Shown: piece by piece, positions 33,566 to 41,896 of the stretch
Layout of the letters: each line of letters begins with the position of its first letter
Numbering within the stretch: the stretch's first letter is position 1
The notes under the pieces: model-generated
Database searches by the model: none
What the model was told of the DNA's origin: nothing
The model's input: only the letters and a program-made list of their open reading frames with translations
Position numbers and translations under genes: made by a program
NCBI GenBank assembly: GCA_014529385.2
Contig: CM043966.1
Location: 38,448,537-38,512,536 of the forward strand
Direction of reading: 5' to 3'
Length of the DNA stretch: 64,000 bases
Source of the DNA: Adiantum capillus-veneris
Lineage: Eukaryota; Streptophyta; Polypodiopsida; Polypodiales; Pteridaceae

Positions 33566-36500
33566 GACAGTTGAAAATGGTCCAAGATTGGGGCTACGAT
33601 CACATATACCTGAGAAATATGGAAACCACTACACGTGTGAACCTGAAAGACCATAGCTACAAAGATGTGAACCGAACACCGGTAGAGGAGTTTGATTCAG
33701 CTACTTTGGCGGGATCCGAATTTCCAGCTTGGTTAGGTAAACCCAAGGAGTTATGGATGTGTGGAGCTTCGAAATGTGGAAGTCTGAAACGAGAAGAATG
33801 TGTTTTAGAAAGGGCTATCGAAGACGAAACTTATGTAGGAGAACCCTTTCCAGAGGACACGTTTGAACCATTAGAATGGACACACATTCTAGCAACCCTA
33901 GATGTTTGTGCAATTCCGGATGGTCCCACAACGAAATTTTGCGACAAGGACGGGTACGACGTGGTTCCGTATTTCATGTTGAGAACTGTACTCGAAAAAG
34001 AAACTGAAAAGAACGATACACTGGAAAAGGAAGATGAAGAAGAGGTGTTTCACGACATTCCCAATCATCCAGAGTGGGGAAATGAAGCAGACAACGAGTC
34101 AACGGACAATTCAAGCGGAAACGAAGAAACTATAACGGATGTCCGATTTTATGATTTTCCGAACCAAACTAAACAACGCCAGAAACGCTATAGAGCAAAG
34201 AGAAAAACAAAGGGGGTTAGAACCAATCCGATGCCTAGAATAAGAGGAAAAAATCAATTCCTAATGCTAGTAAAGGCTGAAGATTGTGTTAAGGATAAGA
34301 TTTCTGGAAGAATGAGAGGCAGTGATCAAAAGAGCTTACGAAAAGACAAAAGAGGCTCAAGAAATCAAGTTCAAAAGAATGGAACGAAAACTGAAACAGA
34401 AAAATCAGAAAAGAACAAGCGCAACAGAGAATACACGGAGTCCAAGTTAGAACGTAGAAACAAGTACAGAGAGCTCAAGAAAACTCTGAAGGAAGTTTGG
34501 ACGACAGAAATTGAGAGTGGAGAGGACGAAAACGTCAAAATCAAGGAAAACATGGATGTTCCCTCTCACTATAGGAAATTCACAATAGAGGATAGGAAGG
34601 TGATATTAACCCCACCTATTCGAGAGAGGAAGGAGAACGAATCTTATGACGGACCGGAGGATGCAAAAAAAGTTGATTTAGCAGCTCCAGGTGAGCCACC
34701 TAGACCGGTGTACATAGCCACAGATTTGTCTCCAGGCGAGGAAGAGAGACTTTTGAGTCTTCTCAGAGAGTATAGGGATGTGTTTGCATGGTCTTATAAG
34801 GACTTAAAGGGAGTTGACCCATCGATATGCCAACACACAATCCCACTGAAACAAGACGCAAAGCCTAGCAGACAGAGACCATACACATATAATGATACTT
34901 TTGCTAAGCGAATCAAGGAAGAGATAGATAAGCTAATGGAAGCTGAATTCATATACGAGATTGAACACACCGATTGGGTATCTCCGATTGTGGTAGTACC
35001 TAAGAAGAACGGAAAACTCCGAGTGTGTGTCAACTTAAAGAAAGTGAATGCTGCAACAATCAGGGACAATTATCCCCTGCCGATAACTGATCATGTTCTA
35101 GAGCGTGTATCAGGGAAAACAGCATACTCCTTTCTTGATGGTTTTTCAGGATATAACCAGCTAGCCATAGCACTGGAAGATCAACATAAAACAGCTTTTG
35201 CAACGGAGTGGGGAATTTATGCTTATCGGGTTATGCCTTTTGGTCTAACCAATGCTCCCGCAACCTTCCAGAGGCTGATGACGCATGCTTTCAAAGAATA
35301 CTTAAGGTTGTTTCTAGAAATATACATGGATGACTTATGTGTACATTCTCTACTGAGAGATGAGCATCTAGAACACCTAAGAAAAGTATTTGAGAAATGT
35401 AGGACATATCGCATTTGTCTCAATCCTGAGAAATGTGTGTTTATGGTCCGACAGGGCAGAATTCTGGGACATATTGTCTCACAAAACGGAATATCCACGG
35501 ATTTAGAGAAGATAAAAGTTATAGTGGATATGCCTAGACCAACCAATGCGAAACAAGTACAGAGCTTTATGGGACATTGCGGATATTATAGACGATTCAT
35601 TTACATGTACGCTATAATAGGCCAACCACTTTACAGGCTAATAGTGAACTTTGAATGGACAGAGGAGTGTGAGGAATCATTCAAGAAATTGAAAGAGGCA
35701 CTCATTACTGCTCCAGTCTTGAAATCACCAGATTGGGAGAAGATATTCCATGTGCATATAGATGCTTCGGCATATGCAATAGGATGCATTCTGGCTCAGC
35801 CAGAAGAAGGAAACATGGATTTTCCTATCTGTTACGCCAGTCGACAGCTCAACCATGCAGAGAAGAATTACACCACAACAGAGCGAGAAGGATTAGGAAT
35901 GATCTATGCTGTGAAGAAATTTCGGCATTATCTTCTAGCCAACAAGTTTGTGTTTTTTACGGATCACCAAGCCTTGCTCTACCTAGTGAATAAACCATGC
36001 AATACCGGGAGAATAGTGAGATGGTTCATTATCTTACTGGAATTCGACTTCACGGTAGTAGTAAAGAAAGGAAAAACACATCTTAGAGCTGATCATCTTT
36101 CGCGATTGACGAATGGAGAAGACCCTATAGGAGTAGATGACGACATGCCAGACGCGTACTTGTTCAACATAGAAATGATACCTAAGTGGTCTCAAAATGT
36201 CGTTAACCTATTAACCTATGGAGGAGAGTTCGATAGAAGAGAATACAACCTGAAACATATTGCTATTCAGCAATCCAAGAATCTTCAATTGATTGCAGGA
36301 AGGTTGTATCAATTGGGAAATGATCATGTTTTACGACTATGCATCAATCCTGAGGAATATAATATATATCTGCGCGAAGCACATGTTCAGGAATGTGCAT
36401 TTCATTGTTCAAGAAGGAACACATATAGGAATTTGTTACAATTGGGAGTCTATTGGCCAGGAATGAAAGAAAGCGTACATGAATATGTCACTGTATGTAT

Positions 36501-37992
36501 TGTATGTTCATCAAAACCGCCAGCCGAGTATTCGACATTATATCAGATAATGATCGCTCCAGAATGGAGTCAGTATATTGTTGAATATCTCACAAATAGA
36601 ACTTTCCCAGAAGGAACGTCAAAAGCTCGTCAGAAATCTGTAGAGACAGAAGCTAGAGATTACGCTTTAATAGGAGATCAACTCTATAAGAGAGGTAAAG
36701 ACAACCAGCTTAGGATTTGCGCATCAGAGTCTGAGTATGTGATAATCCTGGAGCAAGCTCATGGAGGAGTAGGTGGAGGCCATTTCTCAGGTGATAAGAC
36801 AGCAAAACTTGTCTTAGCCGCAGGAATATGGTGGCCAACATTACATATGGACGCTGAGGAATACGTTAAACGGTGTGATGACTGTCAGCGGACCAAAGTA
36901 CCACTTAAAAGAGATGATATGCCGCTTAGACCAATGATGGGGGCAAGAGCTTTTGCAAAATGGGGGATTGATTATGTCGGACCCATTTCACCTCCTGCAT
37001 ATAAGACTCATGCACAATACATCATTGTGGCTACAGACTATCTAACAAAGTGGGTCGAAGCAAAGGCAACTCAAAAAGCAGATGCCAGGACCACGGCACA
37101 ATTTCTATATGAATACGTCTTTGTACGATATGGATTGCCAATAGAAATTGTGAGTGATCGAGGCACACATTTCATAAATGAAGTGATAGAGATCCTTCTA
37201 GATGAATTCATGGTAATCCATAGGAAATCAGCCCCGTATCATCCACAAGCAAACGGACAAGCTGAAGCAACAAACAAAACCATATGCACGGTCCTTACGA
37301 AGATTGTATCTGAGTCGAGAACTGACTGGGACCAGAAGTTGCATTCAACATTATGGGCATATAGGGTAGCATATAAAACATCAATAGGAACGACCCCATA
37401 TAACATGGTTTTTGGGCTAAATGCTATCTTACCAATAGAATTCTTGATTTCAACCTTAAGGGTGGCTAAGGATCTAGAGTGGACAGGGCACGAGCTTTCT
37501 GATAGAATAGATGACCTGGAAAAGCTAGACGAGCTTCGCCTAAAAGCAGTAGCTTCTATCTACGCTCAAAAAAGGCGACAAAAGGAATTTTTTGATAAGC
37601 ATGTGCGGACTAAAGAGTTTAAGGTTGGGGACTATGTCCTAGTTTACACTCTGAAACAGCATGCTAAGAAGCTTAAAAAGCGAGGGATGGGACCTCTGGT
37701 GATTAAAGATCTATCACCAAGTGGAGCCGTCAAGCTTGCTACATTAGACGGAGAAGAAATGCCCAATTGGATTAGTGGATGCAGAGTGAAAAAGTATCTT
37801 TTGCCGCTAACACAAGACATGCTTCTCAAAATACATCAAGAAAAGCTGCGTGTCCAGAAAAAGAAAAAGATTGAGGAGGAAGCGCAAGCCGAGGCGAAGG
37901 AAAGAATGGAGAAAAGAAGACTACTGCGTCAGAAACAGCGCAATGAAGGAGCAATACGAATAAACGCAGTCAGTATAACAGAAATGGAATGA
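33529..37992 (+). CDS. pol: Pol: RT, RNase H, duplicated H2C2 module and integrase
   Basis: It begins as the continuation of protease (IILGRPFMRQL). Residues 1-385 are a charged linker. RT runs from about 390 (KQDAKPSRQRPYTYN, SPIVVVPKKNGKLRVCVNLK, DGFSGYNQLAIA, active site YMDD at about 592). RNase H starts at about 737 (HIDASAYAIGCIL, TTEREGLGMIYA, FTDHQALL, ADHLSRL). Two H-X6-H...C-X2-C zinc modules follow at about 945-990 and 1067-1120. The integrase core has D in WGIDYVGP, D in IVSDRGTHF and E in HPQANGQAEATNK. The C-terminal region is basic with KEFKVGDYVLV. All catalytic residues are present. A normal gypsy Pol has one H2C2 module. No second (archaeal-type) RNase H and no chromodomain are seen. 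Confidence 0.93.
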   Translation, partial: NNYDIILGRPFMRQLKMVQDWGYDHIYLRNMETTTRVNLKDHSYKDVNRTPVEEFDSATLAGSEFPAWLGKPKELWMCGASKCGSLKREECVLERAIEDETYVGEPFPEDTFEPLEWTHILATLDVCAIPDGPTTKFCDKDGYDVVPYFMLRTVLEKETEKNDTLEKEDEEEVFHDIPNHPEWGNEADNESTDNSSGNEETITDVRFYDFPNQTKQRQKRYRAKRKTKGVRTNPMPRIRGKNQFLMLVKAEDCVKDKISGRMRGSDQKSLRKDKRGSRNQVQKNGTKTETEKSEKNKRNREYTESKLERRNKYRELKKTLKEVWTTEIESGEDENVKIKENMDVPSHYRKFTIEDRKVILTPPIRERKENESYDGPEDAKKVDLAAPGEPPRPVYIATDLSPGEEERLLSLLREYRDVFAWSYKDLKGVDPSICQHTIPLKQDAKPSRQRPYTYNDTFAKRIKEEIDKLMEAEFIYEIEHTDWVSPIVVVPKKNGKLRVCVNLKKVNAATIRDNYPLPITDHVLERVSGKTAYSFLDGFSGYNQLAIALEDQHKTAFATEWGIYAYRVMPFGLTNAPATFQRLMTHAFKEYLRLFLEIYMDDLCVHSLLRDEHLEHLRKVFEKCRTYRICLNPEKCVFMVRQGRILGHIVSQNGISTDLEKIKVIVDMPRPTNAKQVQSFMGHCGYYRRFIYMYAIIGQPLYRLIVNFEWTEECEESFKKLKEALITAPVLKSPDWEKIFHVHIDASAYAIGCILAQPEEGNMDFPICYASRQLNHAEKNYTTTEREGLGMIYAVKKFRHYLLANKFVFFTDHQALLYLVNKPCNTGRIVRWFIILLEFDFTVVVKKGKTHLRADHLSRLTNGEDPIGVDDDMPDAYLFNIEMIPKWSQNVVNLLTYGGEFDRREYNLKHIAIQQSKNLQLIAGRLYQLGNDHVLRLCINPEEYNIYLREAHVQECAFHCSRRNTYRNLLQLGVYWPGMKESVHEYVTVCIVCSSKPPAEYSTLYQIMIAPEWSQYIVEYLTNRTFPEGTSKARQKSVETEARDYALIGDQLYKRGKDNQLRICASESEYVIILEQAHGGVGGGHFSGDKTAKLVLAAGIWWPTLHMDAEEYVKRCDDCQRTKVPLKRDDMPLRPMMGARAFAKWGIDYVGPISPPAYKTHAQYIIVATDYLTKWVEAKATQKADARTTAQFLYEYVFVRYGLPIEIVSDRGTHFINEVIEILLDEFMVIHRKSAPYHPQANGQAEATNKTICTVLTKIVSESRTDWDQKLHSTLWAYRVAYKTSIGTTPYNMVFGLNAILPIEFLISTLRVAKDLEWTGHELSDRIDDLEKLDELRLKAVASIYAQKRRQKEFFDKHVRTKEFKVGDYVLVYTLKQHAKKLKKRGMGPLVIKDLSPSGAVKLATLDGEEMPNWISGCRVKKYLLPLTQDMLLKIHQEKLRVQKKKKIEEEAQAEAKERMEKRRLLRQKQRNEGAIRINAVSITEME
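36178..36900 (+). repeat. Tandem duplication of the integrase H2C2 region
   Basis: Protein segments from about 36178-36530 and 36556-36900 align. IPKWSQNVVNLLTYG corresponds to APEWSQYIVEYLTNR, LIAGRLYQLGNDHVLRLC to LIGDQLYKRGKDNQLRIC, YLREAHVQECAFHC to ILEQAHGGVGGGHFS, YWPGMKESVHEYVTVCIVC to WWPTLHMDAEEYVKRCDDC. All eight zinc ligands are kept. Nucleotide similarity is low, so the duplication is ancient and maintained. Confidence 0.85.
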
Positions 37993-39085
37993 CAAAGAAG
38001 AACCCATCATTGAATGCAAAGTAGGAACCAACCAAATCAAAGCCAGAGCACTATTGGATTCAGGAGCTCAAGCTAACCTACTTTCACTCAGTTTGTATAG
38101 ACAATTGACAAATGACACTAAATTACAAACTGCCAAGCAAGAGTTAAAGAGTTACTCTGAGAATTCAATCAAAACTGTCGGATGCACAGTTTTACATATA
38201 CAGATTAACCAATATGTGTATCCTCATATGTTTTACGTGGTTGAAGACCAAGCTACACAACATCCATTATTGCTAGGACAACCATGGCAGAAGCAATACA
38301 ATGCAATGATTGACTGGAGTTCTAAATCAGTGCTTATCAAATACGAAGGTGAAAGTCAATCAGTTAAGTTCACCAAAGGAGAAGAGCCAACTCCAAAGGA
38401 CGAATCCAAAGACAAAGGTAAACAACAACCAGAGAAAAAGAAGAAGCAATGGCAACCAAAAGTTTCTATACAACCGGATTACTCTTCGACGAGGAATTCT
38501 CAACAGTGGATAAGGAAGACAAGCAATAATATAACAGCTCAACCTTGGAAAAAAACGGAGTCAAAGTTGGTATGGAGACCAAAAAAGGTTGTGCCAGAGA
38601 ACACAAAGGTGGAAAACAGAGTCTTCAATACCAGACAACAGAGTGATTCCAGACAATCAAGGACAGTGAAACAGATCTGGATTCCAAAGAAGTTCATGAC
38701 GGCACAAAGCTATAGCAAGCAAATTTGGATCCCAAAGATTTGTAAACAGGAACTCCCTTCAATACAATCAACGGAAACTCCTAGGTATTTCAAGGCGAGG
38801 AAATCAACACACAGAACAAAGCAGGTTTGGGTCGCAAAGAGTTTGTGGCAAGCACAAGCAAAGCGGAAGCAGATTTGGATTGTGAAAAAAGACAACAAGG
38901 TAACGAAGAATCCATCTACTGATTCTACTACCGAAGTGCCAAAACCAACCCAAAACCCGACCACCAATCCTTCAATCAAACAAAGAGCAGCTTTATTGGA
39001 AAGACTGTTGTATCATCGCTCTACAATTGCATTGGGAACTTATGACCAAAACAACTACAATGCTTCACCCACAGACACTTCATAG
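37979..39085 (+). CDS. Second retropepsin-like domain plus KQxWxxK-repeat tail
   Basis: The frame is open from 37979 with no ATG near its start. Read from upstream it gives KEEPIIECKVGTNQIKARA, then LLDSGAQANLLSLSLYRQL with a D-S-G catalytic core. The late hallmark is PLLLGQPWQKQYNAMIDW. It is therefore a full retropepsin-like domain of about 110 aa placed after integrase, distinct from the protease at 33.3 kb. The remaining 230 aa are basic and contain about six Trp-centred units (QQWIRK, LVWRPKK, KQIWIPKK, KQIWIPK, KQVWVAK, KQIWIVKK). One extra A near 37984 would explain the frame change from pol, so it may have been fused to integrase. The function of the second domain is unknown; it could be a structural or dUTPase-like replacement, but the DSG suggests an aspartic protease. 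Confidence 0.8.
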   Translation, partial: QKWNDKEEPIIECKVGTNQIKARALLDSGAQANLLSLSLYRQLTNDTKLQTAKQELKSYSENSIKTVGCTVLHIQINQYVYPHMFYVVEDQATQHPLLLGQPWQKQYNAMIDWSSKSVLIKYEGESQSVKFTKGEEPTPKDESKDKGKQQPEKKKKQWQPKVSIQPDYSSTRNSQQWIRKTSNNITAQPWKKTESKLVWRPKKVVPENTKVENRVFNTRQQSDSRQSRTVKQIWIPKKFMTAQSYSKQIWIPKICKQELPSIQSTETPRYFKARKSTHRTKQVWVAKSLWQAQAKRKQIWIVKKDNKVTKNPSTDSTTEVPKPTQNPTTNPSIKQRAALLERLLYHRSTIALGTYDQNNYNASPTDTS

Positions 39086-39106
39086 TCGTCCGGGAGGACT
39101 CAGACT

Positions 39107-39120
39107 AGGAGGGGGGGAGG
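39107..39120 (+). promoter_or_regulatory. Internal polypurine tract
   Basis: AGGAGGGGGGGAGG directly after the second-retropepsin ORF, closely resembling the 3' polypurine tract at 45180-45191. It could prime a second plus strand, as in other long retroelements, or mark an older 3' end of the element. Confidence 0.5.
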
Positions 39121-40719
39121 TATACAGGAGCTACAAAGCAGCTACAAGCGGAAAAAACAAAGAAAAACAAAAATTATATTACAAGGGCAGTGTCTTACAT
39201 GATTTTGCAATTTTTTATGTTTGATTGCGGATATTGATAATATTTATGCCCTTATATACCTTGTTTTGCAACAAGAAGAGATCAAATGATGAATTTGGGT
39301 CTCTAGATGTGTAAATATCACTAAATAAGAGTGTTTTTGGAGCTAAAAAGTGGAAAAAAGTGGTAATCCAAGTCCAGAAATCACAAAGAAGTGTATATTC
39401 ATATACACAGGGTTACCAGCTATTTATCGTGTATGTTTGGAATTTTTTGGCTTCAATTTGCTATTTTCCTTTATTTTTTATGATTTTCTTAATAAAAATA
39501 AAAGAAAAATAAAAAAGCAGGTGAAATGAGATCGGAAAAAAGAAAAGAATAGACGGTGATGGTCCTAATGACAAGGGCAACCCAGGTAAAAATTGGGTAC
39601 AATTCTGAAAAAGTTGCGGAAAGCCCGAAATGACAGAATTTTGGCAAAGTGGACAGATTTCTCAGAAACAGGTCAAACGGAGTCCAAATTGAGAAATTTC
39701 AAATCCTAAAGTGCATTTCACGACGAGATAGGAGCACATGTCAAATTTGGTAACAAGTGATCCGGGAAGCCCGAAGTTAAGTATTTTTCACTTCACTTCA
39801 AGCTCATTTCCACTATTACCTTCTTGGAGAGAGCAAAGAGCACACAGGAGCATCCGACCTTCTACCGCCTTCTACGACTGCTACGAGAGCTCAGAGGACA
39901 CCAGACATGAGAGGTAGACTCGTTGCCATAAGCTTTTGATGCTTATCGTTAACTTTTGTCGCGAAAACTCACCAAAACCAAGAAACAAGAGCAGACGGGG
40001 AATGGGGAGAACGCTAGGTAGGGGCACAACCGCCTAACCAAACCTTGCAAGAACTTAGAGGTGGGTTACCCTAGTATAGGAGATGAGTTTCTAGCACTCA
40101 AAGCTCGAGAAAGAACGACTGGAAAAACCCTAGGTCAACAGAGCCTGCAAGAGGCAAACAGAAAAAAGTTGTCGGAACGACACAAAACTTCTCAGGAAGC
40201 TTAACAACATCGAGGGCAATGCAACCATGGAGTATCTCCGGGTTTGGATCACCAAAAGTAGGTCGGAACAACCGATTCGGCTGCGGACACACAAAGCGTC
40301 ATTTTGGCATAACGGCTAAAATTGACGACCAAATGACATGAAACTTCACAAGCAGCTTCAAATATACATGGATGACTTATGTTTGCAAGCAAAACCCAAA
40401 AGAAAGCTGATTCACTTACCGATGGTGAAAAAGACGCTTTCGGGCAACCAAATGGAGAAAGATGGAGAACGGGGAGCCAAAGTCAAGTTCAACCAAATAG
40501 GTGGCTTCACAACATATCCAATGAGCTGGAAATGCAACTCTCGAGAAGAAAAGTTGAAGAAATTCAACTCCAAGGCAAAAAGACGACTTCGGAGACTGAA
40601 ATGCCTATAAGGGGGCTTTTTAGCTAAACTGATGACTTTTTAAGTTGAAAACTAGTTAGCAGGGCTTAGGGCACTAGCACAAAGCATTCTTTGCACAAAA
40701 AGACCAACATTTCAAGAAA
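39121..40719 (+). other. Internal non-coding region of the giant element
   Basis: About 1.6 kb with no supported gene. The segment 39780-39960 has GC-richer, LTR-leader-like composition. 40360-40382 is identical to 23 nt of the RT active-site coding sequence at 35318-35340 (finding). A short frame of 90 codons at 40338-40610 is Lys-rich and probably not a gene. Confidence 0.6.
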
Positions 40720-41730
40720 AGACATCATACGCGTATGATGTCTCACAGCATGATTTTCACATCCATTTCAACATTTGAGTGCATAGCCTCATTCCACATG
40801 TTAATCACATCCTATGAACCAAGTATCATGAGAATTGGAGTTAGAAAACCCAAGGAAAACCAAAAAGACGCAAAGTAGGCCATAAAATTGATTTTTGGTC
40901 CTAATTTTGTCAAAATAACTCCAAACTCATTGAAACTTTGTAGGATTGTTGATTAACACATCTACAAGCTATCTGGAACCAAAAAGCACCATTTTGACAC
41001 AAAAGACATCATACGCGTATGATGTCTATTTGCACTTACAGAGCCAAAAATGCTCATTTGTCATCATACATCCATTATATATATCTAATACATGCTACAT
41101 ATGAAGTTTGGAACCATTTGGTCAAGTGGATCACCCCATTAGCCCAATTAAGAGAAAATCCTTCATACAAAGCCTATTTTTGTCCCAAATCCAACATATT
41201 CAAGTCCAAACCAAGATTTGAGTATAAACAGTCCTTCACTAGCACATGGAGAGTCCACAGAACCAATCCCATGAAAAATTGATGAAAAAGACATCATACG
41301 CGTATGATGTCTCCAGAGCCATTTTTAGTCCAAATTCTATCCAAACTTGATAAATCCACTGAATAAGCCTATCTAAAGCCAAAACCAAGCTTATAGAGAA
41401 AATTGGTCCAAAAATGCACTAAAAGACATCATACGCGTATGATGTCTCACTATGTGATTTTGGCACCTCAGGGCTTCAACCACCAAACAGAAGTGTTCTA
41501 CATGCCATTTGAAAGTAATCCACCAAGTTTTACCCAATTTGGATCATAAAATCCAATTCCCTTTCAAAATTTTGCCAAGAGCCTGAACTGGACTAAACTG
41601 GCCAAAACTTGACCAAATGGGATCCAAACTCAAATCCAAGCATATGATACTCATGTATACACTATCAGCTACAAGCACAACCAATATGAAGTCATTCTGA
41701 CACAAAAGACATCATACGCGTATGATGTCT
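40720..41730 (+). repeat. 3' array of five 24-bp palindromes
   Basis: Five perfect copies of the palindrome with half-site AGACATCATACG, centred at about 40731, 41015, 41300, 41435 and 41718 (spacing 284, 285, 135, 283). Flanking phrases recur in part (CAGCATGATTTT after copies 5 and 9; AATTGATGAAAA before copy 7, as before copy 3 of the 5' array), showing common descent. The spacers have otherwise diverged strongly. The array ends 179 nt before the ATG of the 3' ORF. Confidence 0.95.
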
Positions 41731-41837
41731 CCAGCATGATTTTGAGCCCAGTTTGCATATTTTTTCACCTACATTGCATCCTTAGGCCCTGAATAGCTCA
41801 TGTTTCAATTTTCAAGTCATTTGAATAGTTAAAAGCT

Positions 41838-41853
41838 TCATTTCGGCTTTCAG
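41838..41853 (+). promoter_or_regulatory. Candidate splice acceptor before the 3' ORF
   Basis: CATTTCGGCTTTCAG ends at 41853, a pyrimidine-rich stretch and CAG 44 nt before ATG 41897. Paired with the leader donor at 28121, it would give a spliced RNA for the 3' ORF. Not tested. Confidence 0.35.
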
Positions 41854-41896
41854 TACTAAAAAGACGCTAACTTCTGAAATTGGAGTTACAGGATCC

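Noticed and set aside
33013-33654. 238-codon minus-strand frame opposite the protease and pol start
   Set aside because: It lies wholly opposite retropepsin and pol coding sequence and has no motif.
40338-40610. 90-codon Lys-rich frame as a small gene
   Set aside because: It starts over the 23-nt RT copy and continues as low-complexity sequence without homologous pattern.
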